In this document: in pieces, positions 22,577 to 35,400 of the stretch
How the letters are laid out: each line of letters opens with the position of its first letter
How positions within the stretch are numbered: the stretch's first letter is position 1
Position numbers and translations under genes: made by a program
Assembly: GCA_034406715.1 (NCBI GenBank)
Contig: CP137866.1
Location: 1,116,001 to 1,180,000 of the forward strand
Length of the DNA: 64,000 nucleotides
Direction of reading: 5' to 3'
DNA from: Rhodotorula mucilaginosa
Lineage: Eukaryota; Basidiomycota; Microbotryomycetes; Sporidiobolales; Sporidiobolaceae
The notes under the pieces: model-generated
Told to the model about the DNA's origin: nothing
Seen by the model: the letters and a program-made list of their open reading frames with translations, nothing else
Database searches by the model: none

Positions 22577-22836
22577 GGGACGTCTTTGGTGCCTTTCCGT
22601 ATGCCCTCCATTTCCTTTTGGTCACAGACACTCCTTATACACACATCGCGAATAGCCCTCTCTGTAATCTTGATGACAAGTAGACACTCTTTGCGAGCCC
22701 TGGCCTGGCCTGCGCTCACAGTGGAGAAAAATGCGATGCATGCACAGAAAGAGACCGAAGCGAAGAACCACCCCACCCTTTGTACAACAAGCTGTCAAGC
22801 GACCCCGTCCCCCTCAGCCATGCGCGCGTTGACCCC

Positions 22837-25077
22837 TCACTCGAGCTTGACGATCAAGTCGAGGCTGAACGGCAACGACGAGTCGGTCACGGTGACGACG
22901 TCGCCCGACTCGAGCAGCTCGCTGAGCGACCTTTCGAGGTTCGGACGGGTCGCGACTTCGAGTTGGGGCGGCGCTTGCATGTACAGCGATTTCGTCGCGA
23001 GGCGGAGCGACGGCCGGCGGATTTGCCTGTGCGCGGACGGCACGACATCTGTATCAGTCGTTGTTCTTCCCAATTCTTTTCTGCAGCTGACTCGGGAAGG
23101 AAACAGATGTTGCGAGGCAAAGGTGCAGGCACGCACAAGTCTTGCCGCTCGAGGAGCATGTCGATCAGGTCCTGCAACGAGCTGTTCGGATCCCGCGCGA
23201 CGGTGATCTTTTCGCCGCCGCAGACGGGACACTCGGGCTTTTTCTGGTGTTGGAACGTGTAGGTGTAGATCGACTCGTTGCCGGTGTACATCCTGCGAGC
23301 GCAGGCGAGCGGTTCCTGTCAGCAAGTGTGCCCACCAACGAAACAGACCTCGGAGACCGAGGACGGCGATTACTCACATATAGTTGTCGAGGTACGGATT
23401 GGTACTCGTCGCGATTTTAAAGGCCTCGTTACAACAAGCAGCTGCGATTGTTCGAGGGAGAAGTCAGGCTCCAACATCCACCTTTGACCGAGCGCACATA
23501 AAGGCGGAAAGCTTCCTCACTCACCGGCAATGATGGCATTGGTCGACGCAATGGCGGGAATGATGCGCTTGACGACGCCCTGGGTGAGTTGCCACGTGAC
23601 GCCGGCAATGTTGTACTTTTCGGCGCGGTGGCGTGCGGTATCGAACAGCCACTGGATGTGCTCCGGGTCGTCGTTGTCGAGTTTCTTGTCTGAGAGCGGT
23701 GGATCGCCGAGGACCAGTCAGCGAGGCTGTTGGCGAGGAGAGACAACAGCGTTCAAAGCTGGTATCGTTGGCGGAGAGCCCAGAAACTCGCCTTTGAATA
23801 CGCGCGGCCACTCGAGGATGCTCGCCCACTCGATGCAGTGTTCGGGCAGTCGAGGCGTGTTGGCGATGGTGCAGATCGGGAAGGCGGTCGGAGGGGTGAG
23901 CATGTCGAGCGAGCACTCGTAGCACGACGTGATGGTCGGGAGGATCACGCGGGCTTGACCCTTGAAGCCTGGGAGTCGGTCCCAGCCCTACGAGTCAGTT
24001 ACCGCCGGAGAAGGAGAATCACAGCGGTATCAAGAATAGGGGCCGAGAAAGACCAACGCACCCTCGGTACCTCCGTCGATCAAGGGTTTCAGGCTCTCTG
24101 GCACTTCGGGGTCGACGAGGTTGACCAACGTCGCGCTCATCCACCTGCGCGCGTCGACCGAGTCGAGTCCGCAGATAACGAGGTTGAACTGCATGTAGTA
24201 GTCGTCGTCCTTGTCTTGGATCTTGCCGTGGAAGCTGCAGGAGGTGCGCTGGAGCGAGTGAGTGAGGTGCGGAAGAACTGGAAAGGCGGACAAGCTGGGT
24301 CGGGAGGTCGCCTCGCTTTCCGCCAGTGCCGAGAACATGTCGACTCACGGAGTGACTTTGCAGCCCTGGACGCGCTTCATGACAAACTCGGCGGCGCAGA
24401 GCGCTTTCGACTTGCCGACGTCGCTCGGACTGTGCGAAGGATCCGCGGTGGCATACGCATGTCAGCCTCGTTTCCTCGCAGAAGGTACTCGCAGGCATGG
24501 TCCGAGCGGGTGTTGCGCACCGGAAGAGGAACTGCCTGTTCAGATTGGAGATGTCGATCGTGTCCATGTCGATGACATGAATGTCGGCGAACCCAAGGAG
24601 GGCGAGGTTGGCGAGGATCTCGCAGCCGAGTCCGCCGGCGCCTGGGAGCGGGCTTACGAAGGTCAGCATGGTTATGCCCGTGTTCAAAGACTCGCCTCGG
24701 TGCTCACCGATGACGAGGACTTTGCACTGTTGGCGGAGGAAGCGTTGCGTCTCCTCGCCGCCTTGGAATGAGACCTGGTCGGCCCACGGACCGCTGCGGG
24801 TCAGGACGCGGTCGACGTGGTCGTATCTCGCGACCATCTCGTCGCTCTCCTTAGCTCGACGTGAGTACAAGTCGATGAGAGAGAGCGAAAGACGCCGTCG
24901 CTCCACTTCGGCTCTTTCGACTCGAGTGCGACACGCCGCCTCGGGGCACAGCGCCGCAGAGGGCCAGACAGCCAGGTTGCAGGCTAGACTATCAGGAGGA
25001 CCTGCCCGCTCGTTCGCCCTCTCCGCCGACGCCGTCAACGCCGCTCTCTCTCGCCTCTCGACGCTCAAAGTTGACAT
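22837..25077 (-). CDS. UBA3: NEDD8-activating enzyme E1 catalytic subunit Uba3
   Basis: Uba3 with Ula1/NAE1 adenylates NEDD8/Rub1 and passes it to Ubc12 for cullin modification (family knowledge). Read on the minus strand: [18 protein letters not shown] and [10 protein letters not shown], then after an intron [20 protein letters not shown] and [19 protein letters not shown] (ATP-binding fold), then [17 protein letters not shown] and [11 protein letters not shown]. The cross-over region follows with [27 protein letters not shown] (catalytic Cys in CTIA) and the zinc-binding CPVCGGEKI. The C-terminal ubiquitin-fold-like segment ends [13 protein letters not shown]. At least six short introns interrupt it. 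The start at 25077 ([11 protein letters not shown]) gives an unconserved 80-residue leader that may hide an intron; translation may instead begin at [10 protein letters not shown] near 24837. Only about 60 bp separate it from EME1. Confidence 0.9.
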
Positions 25078-25137
25078 CTCGGAACGGACGCGCTCTCACA
25101 CAACCTCACACGGCTCGAGGGAACGCTCGCCGAGCAA

Positions 25138-27934
25138 TGTACGGCTCGTCCGACGATGAGATCGAGATCCTCGCCGCGCCAGACCACCGCGCGCGGCCAT
25201 CCGCTGCTCCCCCCTCGAGCGACGCGTTCGACAACTCGCCCAACTGGAAGTCGTTCGGACGCACGAATGGCGACACGGACGGCCACATGACGGCTTCTCA
25301 GCAATTGCTACTGCTTAGTGATGACAGTGCCGACGAAGGGGACGACTTGTTGCCGCCGCCCTTTCGAGCCAGTTCTCAGCAACGTCCGAGGGATGTCCGG
25401 TCCACTTCGACGACGACAAGGCGAGCTCCTTTTCTTGTCCTTATCCTCACCGGTGCTGACCTCCGACTCCGACACGCCGCAGACCTCGACAGCCAAGCGT
25501 CCACCTCTCGACTTCAGAAGACGCCCTCGTCGCTCCGGACGACATCTGGTCCGGCCTGCCTCCCATCGCCGGTCCCTCCAAGTCGCACACAAACGGTAGT
25601 CTACCGCTCGCGAGATCCGTCAGCCTGACAGGCGCAGCGAACGCGTCGAAATCGGCAAGTTTGGCCGATTGTCGAGTTGCCTCGTCCCCATCCCGAGACT
25701 GACCAACCTGGTGCACAGACCTACGAGTCCCCGCAGCTACAACGAGCACATACGCTCGCTTTGATGCACGAGCTCGACAGTCTCGATCCGTCCTCGTCCT
25801 CACCTTTCGGTGCTCTCTCCTCCTCGAGGCAACCTCATCAGCACCACCCGGCGTCGTCGTCTTCCCCCGCACTCCGGAACATGCCACACCTTAGTGACGA
25901 CCCCTTCGCCGACTTGAGGACTCCCAAAGCGGTCCCACCTTCGCGGCCTGCTGCGAAAGCGCGAGAACCGGCGGCGGCGGCTCCTCCTCCTCCTGCCAAG
26001 GCAGTCGTCGACAAGCGGTACGACGACCCCTGGGCGGACATCCTCGACGATCCTGCTGGTGCTGCGGCCAAAAAGGCGAAGTCGACCAAGGCGGGTAAAG
26101 GGAAGGGTAAGGAGAAGGAGGTGGATGTTGGCGGCGGCGGCGGCGAGGGGAGGAAGAGGTCGCTCAGCACGGCGGCTTACGAAGAAGAAGACGAAGGCTT
26201 GACGGCGAAAGCGAAGCGAGGCAAGGTCAGACCCATGGCTTTACGTCACCTTCTTGCGTCCGAGCTGACCACGGGCATGCGGATTCTGAAGGGCTCGACG
26301 ACGAGGGAAGGGAGCGCCGGCGCCGGCGGGTTGTCGAAAACGGCGCTGAAACGGCTCGAGACGGCCGACCGGGTCAAGCTCCGCGAAGCCAACACGCTCC
26401 GAGCCGGCGACAAGAAGGTCTCGACGGCCGAACTGACGATGCATATCAGCGGGACAGCGTTCCATCCCCCGGAGACGGCGGAGGACGCAGATGCTGCTGA
26501 TGATGCGGGGGGCGGCAAGAAGCGTGGAAAGCGGACCGCCGCGACGAAACCGTCCCCCTGGCTCGAGATCAGTCGCGAACTCCAGACGCGCCTCAAAGTC
26601 TACGACTGCGACGTCGAATGTTCCCCAGCGCCGTCGGCGCTAGATTGCGAGGGCGCCGTGAGGTGGACTCGCGTGTGCGATCGGATGTGGAGCGAGGAAC
26701 GCAAGATGTATATCCCCTTGGTCGGGGACGAACGGATCGTGGTCGAAGAAGACTCGCGGCTCATCTTTCTGTGAGTCGCTCTCACTTACTTCGGGCTACG
26801 GGGCCGCGCGTTTCTGACTTTGCGCAAAACGAAAACACCCGCGCAGCTCGGCTCTCGACCTCTCGCAGCACGTTGCCGACTCGACCCTCTCGAATTACGT
26901 TACCACGCTCCAATCGCGCTCCCTCCCCCCGCACGTCAATTTGTTCATCATGCTGTACGGTCTCGGTACCTTCGCGCGTGATCTCGAACGGGCGCGGCAA
27001 GAAGCGTACCGGAATTCGATCCGTGCGGCGGGAGTAGATGACCAGGCGGCGACGAAGGCGGTGAAGAAGTTGCCGGGGATAGGGGAGAGGCAGCCGAGCA
27101 AGGATGACCTCGAGTTGGCGTTGATCAGGTGCGCCTTTCCCTCGCAAGCCAGTCATCTCGTCAGGGCGTGCGACAAGTACACCGGAAACGATGCTGACTG
27201 TAGCTGGTGGTTTTGTTTGCGCACAGATTACAGATGCAGACTCGCTGCATGCTCGTGAGCGTCGACAAGGTCTCGGAGGCGGTCGACTGGCTCGAGCAAA
27301 TCACGTTCGACGTCGGTCAGAAACCTTATCAGTGAGCCCCTCCTTCACTCACTCTCTCATCAGCAAAGAATCTCCCCGTATTGACGGCTGCTGCCTGTCG
27401 CGCGCCAGACGCCTCAAGCACTCACACATCGCCATGCTCGGCACGTCCGAAGACAAGGTCGTCTCGGGCAAAGACCTCCAAGACACGTACATCAAGATGC
27501 TCGCGTCGTTGCCGCGCGTGACGGAAGCGATCGCGAAGGGTATTGTGGCCGAGTACCCGACCGTGAGGAGCTTGTATGAGAGGTACGAGCGGTGCCGCGA
27601 TGAGCGGGAACGGAAGGAGATGCTGGTCGGGATTGGGGTGCGTCCAAGTTGCTCGCACACTTTATGCGCCCGCCTTTTGAGCTGTCCCCCCCCCCCACGG
27701 CCGAGGGTACAGAGCATCGCGCTGATCGTTGTGAGTGGACACGCGCATAGAAAGGACACAATCTGAACGGGACGTCGACGCACCGCGCGATCGGCAAGGC
27801 CATGTCGGCCTACATCTACCGCGTCCTCTGGAGCCGTAAGTACCATCCCGCCCTCTCGCACCTCTTGACGCATCATTGTGGCTGATTCATGCATGCACAC
27901 TCGCCGAGCAGGCGATCCGAACATGTACCTCTGA
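25138..27934 (+). CDS. EME1: Eme1/Mms4-type partner of the Mus81 structure-specific endonuclease
   Basis: Non-catalytic partner of Mus81 in processing recombination and replication junctions (family knowledge). It starts MYGSSDDEIEILAAPDHRAR. The N-terminal half is disordered with a serine/acidic character and an Ala/Lys/Gly-rich stretch near 26.0-26.1 kb. The ERCC4-type nuclease fold follows from LQTRLKVYDCDVECSPAPSA through RMWSEERKMYIPLVGDERIV, SNYVTTLQSRSLPPHVNLFI and MQTRCMLVSVDKVSEAVDWL; the active-site motif of Mus81 is not preserved, as expected for Eme1. A helix-hairpin-helix-like tail follows (MLASLPRVTEAIAKGIVAEY), ending SRDPNMYL. Several introns are needed, the last ending at 27911; early boundaries around 25.4-25.7 kb are uncertain. 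Confidence 0.85.
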
Positions 27935-28076
27935 GTCGGTCGTCTCCGTCTGCAATGCTTTTCATTTTGTCGCCCTTTCGTCTTCAAAACTGGAGAGCCT
28001 GTTGTATGCGGTGGTGCGAAATATTACATGAAAGGGTACACGCGCATGTCCTTACGTCCAAGACGAAGTCATCCAC

Positions 28077-29445
28077 TCATGTCGAGGCCGACTCGGTCGC
28101 CGCCTTGCCACTCTCCTCCTCGGCCGCCTTGGAGCCCTCCTCGACGCCGTGATGCAGGTGACTCTCGAGGTCTTCGCCGCGGTCGGCCAACCGCTCGAGG
28201 GCGAGGTAGCCGCGGTGCTTCTCGTTCGAGTAGTAGAGCAAGTCGCGGCGCGAGATGGGGTTGGCCTTGCCCGGGAGGTCGAGGCCCTTTGCGAAGAAGG
28301 ATTCGGGGCGGGTCAGGGCGCGCTGAATCGTGGGTGAGTGGGTGGATCGCGAGGGGTTGTCCACGAGTTTGACGTCAGTACGAGCGCGGGCGGTTATCAG
28401 GTGGACAAAGGATTTCCGGAAAGGCGCGCTTCTCTTCGAGAAGGGTCTTGGCAAGGAGGGAAGAGGAGGCGGAGGGGATTGGGCGCCGGCCAGGCTTACC
28501 AGGGTGAGGCGGTTCTCGTACCGTGCGACGAGGGTGCCGCCGAGGGCTTCGATCGCGGCGATGGCGGATTGGGAAGCCTTCGAGACGGTGATGTGGACGT
28601 TCGGAGTGCGGAAGTATTCGACGCCCTGTACGGTTCGACATGATATCTTGCAAGTCAGCCGTCACTATCACTCAAAAGGTAGCAGCGAGTTACCGCCGAC
28701 GGGCAGCCACTTGAGCAAGACGGGAGAAACGCACGTCTCCGAGAAGTTTGACGCCGTCGTGGATCCCGTGGATACACCGCGTTTCGAACAGTTCGCGCAT
28801 CGTGATCGGCCGTGAAGGGTCGATCAAGCCGCGGTCGATCCAGTGCTGCAACCGTTCGAGGTTGAGCGGGACGAGGTTCTGCTTGGATCTGCACGTCCAG
28901 CCGGGGGGTTGTCTCTCAGCAAAAAGAAGGAGGGGTGGAGAGGGGGAGCAGGAGCTGAGCTTACGGGTTGGTGAAGCCTCGCTTTGGGTAGCGCATGGTC
29001 AAGGGGGTCTGGCCTCCTTCAAAGTGGGCTTTCGGTTTGCCATTGCCTGCGCGGGCTTTCTGACCCTTCTGACCGCGGGTGGCCCTGCCTCCCTTGCCGG
29101 ATCCGATACCTCGTCCGATACGTTTGCGCTGCGTTCAGAGTGCGCTTGGACTCGTCAGTGCCAACGCCAGTCAGAGGGACACATAGGCGGACTGACTTTT
29201 TGGGCTGAACCTGGATGGGGAGACAAGTTACCGAGGTGGCTCGCTTCTGTCGCGTAGGCGCGGACGGCCAGGGCTTGAGCTCTCGAGTGAGCCTGGAGTG
29301 AACCCCGGCTACGCTGCTGCTGCTGAGCGAGTTGACGAGCGTGACCCGACGACGAGGTGAGCGCAGCGGTCGAGAGCGAACGGGCAGCGAGTGCGGGCGG
29401 TTGCGGTCCGAGGCAAAGTCGACCGAGCATTCGAGTGAGCGCCAT
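28077..29445 (-). CDS. MRPL10: mitochondrial large-subunit ribosomal protein uL15m
   Basis: Component of the mitochondrial 54S ribosomal subunit (family knowledge). It starts [20 protein letters not shown] (29445-29443), a basic presequence with Ser/Arg/Ala/Gln. Then comes the uL15 core: [20 protein letters not shown] and [20 protein letters not shown], followed by [12 protein letters not shown], all hallmarks of L15. After two more introns it has [20 protein letters not shown] with [15 protein letters not shown]. The C-terminal extension ([40 protein letters not shown]) is usual in fungal uL15m; the last residues are Glu/Ala-rich. The gene is divergent from MIC19, another mitochondrial gene, with 162 bp between starts. 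Confidence 0.9.
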
Positions 29446-29607
29446 CTTGCAGGTCTTTGGCCCTAGTCCCGAGGCTAGACGCGGGGTGGACGAGTCCAAC
29501 TCGGATGCTTCCGCAACTCGCCCGAGAAGTCAAGTCTCGTCTCGTCTCGCCCTCTTCACTGCTCTCGCTTGCTCAGGCTGGTCGAGTCGCCTGCTGTTGC
29601 TGCAAAG

Positions 29608-30410
29608 ATGGGCGCCCAGGGATCCAAGCCGGACCACGAAGCGTCGCCGACCGGAGACGACCACACCTTCTTTGCCAACCGCGAATCGCCCGTCAACGCG
29701 AGTACAGTACACTGCTCACTTACCCATGCAGCAGACCGGAGACTGACTGCAGTCCATTGACACGCGCAGTTCTCCGAGTCCCTGATCAACCACCTGTCGT
29801 CCCAGTCGCTGCCGTCGTCGTCCGTACCCGCGTCACGCCAGCAGGCCCTCGACGCCCACATCCAGCAACGCATCGCAGCCGAACTGCAGCAACTCCGTCA
29901 ACAAGAAAACCAAGTCCGTCAAGAGATCGAGCGCGCTCTCGAACGCGAGAACCTCGACCGCGAACGGGGCGCCTCGGCTACCGCGGGTGGTGAAGAGGGC
30001 AAAACCGCCGCCCTGAGTCACTCGGCGAGCTTGCTCAAGGACCTCGAACAGCTCGAGAAGCGCGCATCCGGGCTCAAGAAGGAACGCGCAGAGACTGCAG
30101 AGTGGAAGGCCGTCGACGTCGGAAAGGAAGCCCTCGAACGCTGCTTCCGGTGCGCGCCCTTTTCCCGGGTTCTCTCGCCCTTCTTTCCCCCATTCAGGAC
30201 TACAGAGAGACTGACATTGTAAATGTCGCTCTGGCAGGGACAACCGGCAAACTCCGCTCAACTGCCGCGCCGAGGCAGAAAAGTTCAAGGCGGCCGTCGC
30301 CGGCGTCGAAAAGGCGAGTCTGCCCTTCGCCTCCTTACCCTCTCATCTCGGCTGACCCCGACTCTGTGTACTTTTTTTCCAAACAGGCCTTCTTCTCGAC
30401 TCTCGACTAG
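29608..30410 (+). CDS. MIC19: MICOS complex subunit Mic19 (DUF1690/CHCH type)
   Basis: Mic19 is a peripheral inner-membrane subunit of MICOS that shapes crista junctions (family knowledge). The N-terminus MGAQGSKPDHEASP has the Gly2 and Ser6 arrangement of a myristoylation site, as in Mic19. A long coiled-coil region follows (AHIQQRIAAELQQLRQQENQ; LLKDLEQLEKRASGLKKERA), then a CHCH-like end with CFRDN...LNCRAEAEKFKAAVAGVE and AFFSTLD. Introns: one between the first exon (ending VN or a few residues on) and TTC at 29770; one ordinary GT-AG after TGCTTCCG near 30148; and a last one whose best reading uses a GC donor (AAG then GCGAGT, near 30315) and acceptor CAG before GCC at 30388. The first intron also fits a GCGAGT donor, which would join VN directly to FSESL. 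Confidence 0.8.
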
Positions 30411-30578
30411 ATGAGCAGGGGCCCACCCCAATAAAAAACACCTCCCAGATGTGACTTTGTAGAGAACAGAGACTTGTGTGTGCATTCGTCCCGGACCCCC
30501 ATGTTTTCCGCAGTGCCCTAGACCATGCTCACTATCAGAGTGAGAAGAGAGAACCCCTCGCGCATTCTGAGAAAAGTC

Positions 30579-32241
30579 TCATGAGAGTTTGGCAAACTCG
30601 GCGGTCGCTTCGAGCAAGGCCTTTTCGATGCCCGGCTCGTTGGCCGAGTGACCTGCATCGGCGACCATGACCTGCGATTGGGAAACACGTTGTGGGGGCG
30701 TCAGTGGTCTTTCTCTCGCCGAGCAAGATTGTCTTTCCAGTCTAGGGCGCGCACGCGCGAACGGAAATGAAAGATGCAGGGAGAGTGAGAAAGAAAAAAA
30801 GAAAGACAAACACGCACAAACTTGGCCTCGGGCCACGCGCGGTGCAAGTCCCACGCCGTCTTGGCCGGGCAGACACTGTCCCAGCGACCTTGGATGATGA
30901 CCGCCGGGATGTGTCGGATCTTGTCAATCTCGGACTTTTCGAGCAGTCGCCCGTCTCGCATAAAGGCGCCGTTGACAAAGTAGTGAGTCTGTTCTCAGGC
31001 GCGTGAAGGATCAATTGACGGAGTCGCCACGAAAGGAGAAGAGGGCATCAATTTGCGCGCGCACCTCGATCCGGGCAAACTTGTCGGCAAAGTCGGCGTC
31101 CTCGGCGCGGTCGAGGTATTCAGGGTCGACCTGCACGCGCGAAGTTGCCATCTCCCACCTCGACCATGCGCGGCCAGCCTCGGCGCGGACCTTGTCGTCG
31201 TCCGAGGTGAGGCGGGTGTAGTACGCCTTCATCATGTCGCCGCGTTCGGCTTCCGGGATCCTGTCGAGATGGGGAGGATCGAACTTGTGTGTCAGGACAG
31301 CGTTTAAGGAAGGTGTTGTTGAGGAGTGTGAAGGAAATGTGCACGCACGGCGCGAGGTACTCTTCCCAGAAATCGGGGAAGTAGAAACTGGTTCCCGGAC
31401 CTTGGTAGAAGAACTCCAGCTCGGAGCGACGGCACTGCAAGGTCGAGATTCAGCGTCATTCTTCGACAGAGGGAGGAAGAACTGAGAAGTGCTCACGGTA
31501 AAGATACCTCGGAGCGTGAGAGACTTGACTCGGCTCGGGTGAGTCTGAGCGTATGCGAGCGACAGTGTGCTTCCCCTGTTCTCGGCTTCACCCGGTCAGT
31601 CTGGGTCGAAGGATATCAGAGCAGAAGGAAGGGGGACTGACCAGCTCCCGCCAAAGACGTGCCACTTCTCGATCCCACCGATGTGCTTGCGCACTTTTTC
31701 CATGTCCTCGACGAGGTCCCACGTCGTGTTCTCTTTCAGTTCGGCGGGCGGCAACGATTCTCCTGATCCACGCTGGTCCACCAGGACGATGCCTGTATGT
31801 GCCGGGTAGCGAAAGGAGGAGTCAGCCTTGCGAGCAGCCCCGCGGGAGGACTCGAGCGAAAGAAGAAAGCCTGGAACTGACGGTACACCTCCGGATCGAA
31901 GCGCTGCGCGTCCTTGCCGTCACATCCACCTCCCGGACCGCCGTGCACGAACAAAACTGGCTGGCCCTGCAACGCATTGTCGAGGTGAGAGATACGGTCA
32001 GTCCTCTCCGAAGGTGGGGGAGCGCAGAACGCCCTCGAAAGGGTCTGCAAAGGCTCGCATTCTGGTTCCCGTACTGCCTGACGTGGATCTTGTGCAGATC
32101 CGACACGGCGAGGTGCTCCGACTTGTAGGGCTGTGAGGGCACGAAGTCCGATGCAAGCGGGGGTCAGGTTGACAGTAGCCTCTAGCACAGGTGGCCGCGG
32201 AGCACGGTCCGTACCTTGATAGGCGGGAAGAGAGCAACCAT
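30579..32241 (-). CDS. prolyl aminopeptidase (proline iminopeptidase, alpha/beta hydrolase S33)
   Basis: Releases N-terminal proline from peptides in the cytosol (family knowledge). It starts MVALFPPIK (32241-32239) and continues after an intron with QPYKSEHLAVSDLHKIHVRQ. Visible motifs: oxyanion-hole HGGPGGG, VDQRGSGESLPPAELKENTT, the nucleophile elbow FGGSWG (Ser), the lid helices (YFPDFWEEYLAP; MMKAYYTRLTSDDDKVRAEA), VIIQGRWDSVCPAKTAWDLH (catalytic Asp region) and VADAGHSANEPGIEKALLEA (catalytic His). All three catalytic elements are in place. At least seven introns interrupt the gene. It is tail-to-tail with MIC19, with about 170 bp between stops. Confidence 0.9.
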
Positions 32242-32470
32242 CTTGTGTTGCTCAAGCAGCCGTACAAGCAAGATTAGGGTGGAAGGGAGCTGGAAACGCG
32301 GCGAGATCGCTCTCGCCCGACTCGACCGAGACGATGAACCGCATGGCGGAGCAGGCAAGCCGTCGACGAAAGGATTTTCACGTCGCTATAGACACTCTTC
32401 TAGACATTATCGTGAATGGCAGCGCATAACCGTACCCTAAATCGAAAGTTGGTCCAACTCCGGGTGACGA

Positions 32471-35400
32471 CTAGGTCCGCAGGGCCCAAATCGCCTTGAC
32501 CTCGCTCGCCGTCAACCGGTTCCCGCTCGCGCTCAATACCTCGTCCGCTTCCTCGATGCTGTCGAGGGTCAAGAGTGTCGCGATCTGCTGCAGGCGAGAG
32601 AACGACTCGCGCAGCGAGCCGGAAGCGTATGGCGCTTGCGAAATGAGGTGCGAGAGGATGCTGCGGATGTCCCGGTCGAGGCGGAGGGCGCCGAGCTGTA
32701 GAAAGCGCGTGTTAATGTCAGTTATGGTCCAAACAGGCGGGTGTGTGTGTTACTCGCCTCGGAGTACTTCATGCCGCGGATCATGCTCTCCCATGGTCGG
32801 ACGAGAACGTTGACAGCCGTCGAGAAGAAGTGGTTGTAGTTCGATTCCGTCAGAGAGTCCTGCAGAAAGAAGGCAATTTGTTAGTCCAGTCACGTCACCG
32901 CTTTCCGCCCCCCCCCCCCCGTTCGAAGAAAAGACTCGCCTGGAACCCGCTGAGCAGGCCATCCCATCCTTTCGCAAACCGTTTCCGGACCTCGTCCCGG
33001 TACTCTGCCTCGTTGTACCCATCTTCATCCAGCTTGTACGAGACGTCCTTGTACACCTCGCTCAGCAACGGTCGCAGCTTGGGCCGTACGAGCTGATTGA
33101 ACAATTGTTCGAGTCCCGCCTTGACGACACTGTGGAACTTTTCTTGCGAGTTCCGCACGAGCGAGAGGGAATTGCGCGCTCGTTCGAATTCGCTGTTGAG
33201 GAAGAAGGCGGATGCGAGCGAGTCGGACGAGACCAGCTCGTCGATCAGTCGGCTCGTGTAGGACGCGGCAGTGTCGAGATCGTTCAGGTACACCTGTGAG
33301 CCGCCAGCAGGAGTGAGCTACCTTCCACCGCATTGATACCACGGCAAGTCGGCTCGAGGGTAAGCGTGCTGCGGCGACTCACGATGAAAGTTGTTCGAGC
33401 CTCTTTCTCTCTCCGTTCCCGCTCCTCTTCTCGCCCACGTCCTGCAATCGCCGCAACACCGCTGATACCGCCCACCCCGATCGCCATCGAGTTCTGCGAG
33501 CTCGCAATCGCCGCAAGGTCCTTGAACGCGCCCTCTATCCGCGCGCGCCAGATCTCGGCCACGTCTTGGTCGAGGACGATCCGGAGTTCCTTGTTGAAGA
33601 TGAGGAGGTTGGCGACGTTGGCGGTGCTGACGACGCGGTGGAGGACCTTCTTGACGATAAAGAAGATGTCGTCGAGCGAGGAAGAGACATTTGGAGACGA
33701 GGCGAGATCGGGCTCGTCCACGAGGTGGGCCTGTACAAACCAGGTCAAGACTCTTCAGTCAGGGACGAGTTGGTGGCGCACACTCAGCAGGATGTCCGCA
33801 CCCGTTCGATCGCACTTCGCAGGTACCAAACTTCGAGAGGAAGGTACGCCTCGTTCAGCTGCTTCGCGATCGCCTTGCCGAGCGCGCTCTCTTCGGCGAC
33901 GGCCAGCTGCGGCTCCTCCGGATCTGCAGCCTCGTCTCCGTTCGGCTGAGCAGTCGTCGTCGCAGGCGGCTCTTCGCTCTATGTCGGGGAAAGAAAGAGT
34001 TGTCAGTGCCAGGAGGTTGCGGCAACTTGCGCACGAAGGCGTACCTGTAATGAGCTGTACAAGAACCGGCGCAAGAGCTGCCATCGACCGCTCATCATCG
34101 TCAACTCGCTCAAGACGGCGTCCGTCTCTCGCGGACTGATCTCGCCCTCATCCTGCGTCGCAGCTGCCGCCGGGCCGTTCGCGCCGTCGCCAAACCCTCC
34201 CTGCGCGACGTGCGGACTGGCCGTCTTGGCCTGCTGCGCCGCCGCCGCTTTCCGCAGCACTCCCACCCCAGCAAACCGATGCGCGCGGACTTCTCCGACC
34301 CTTTTCCGTATCCGTCGTTCGTCTTCCCAGTTGGCGAGCACCTTGAGTCCGATCTGGTCCGTTTCGGACATGAGCGACCCGGCGACCGAGATCATCTTGC
34401 CCTCGCCGTAGTACTTTTCGACGACGGGTTGGTGCTGAGAGAGGATGAGAGCGATCGCCTCGAAGAGGGTGGTGAGGAGGGCGGAGAAATGGGTCGGCGA
34501 TTGACCTGCACCAAGATGGCAGCCTTGATCAGCGCGTCGTCCTGCAGTACACGGGCTCAAACTGGACACTCACTCTTGGTGCTGAGTGCGCCGGTCTTGG
34601 CCCGCACGATGCCCGACACCCACTCGGCGTAGACCTCGAGGCCCTTCGAGTCCTCCTGGATGATCGGGAAGAGCTTGAAGTATCGGTTGATGTTGTTGGT
34701 GTCGTTGGCGGCAGCAGCAGTTCGGAACGACGACACAAACGTCTCGAGGAGAGATGCTCGGAGTTGTGACAAGGTTACTGCTGGAGTCGAAGGCAAGTCG
34801 GCAGTCGGCTGCAGGAGGAGGGTTCTGTCAGGCTCTGAGCGTGCACTGTGAGTCGTTTCTAGGACGACAACGCACCACGACCGCTTCTGCGAATCCGCTC
34901 GAGATGACGTCTGCGTCGATGGCCATCGCGCGCTGCATGCTCCGGGTCGCCGATTCCCAGTCCTGTTTCTGCATGGCAGCGTCGAGCGAGGCGATGGCGG
35001 ATTTCAGGTCCTGAACCGCCTGGACCATGTCGATGCACTCTTTCACTCGGGACTGGCGGCGGGGTATAAAGTGCGCGTCAGCTACAGGCCTGTCGTCTCC
35101 GGTGTTGATGTGCAATGAGAACCGTTTCCGAGACGGACCTGTTCCTCGTCGAGCCCCCGGACTTTGGCTCCGACGCGGTCTGCGGTTTCTGCGACAACTG
35201 CGACTTCGTTGGCCATGTGCCCTGCCTCGTCGCTGATGCCTCGGACGACCTGGCGGAGGTTCTCGAGAGCGCGCAGTTGCGAAGTGAGCCTCCCGCGCGA
35301 CTGGATCAAGTTGGCGAGCTGCTCGTCGAGGTCGGATTCCTTCGCCGAGAGCATAGCGAGGTTCTGCTCGATGTCCTGCCGCGTCGCGAGCGCTGCTGGG

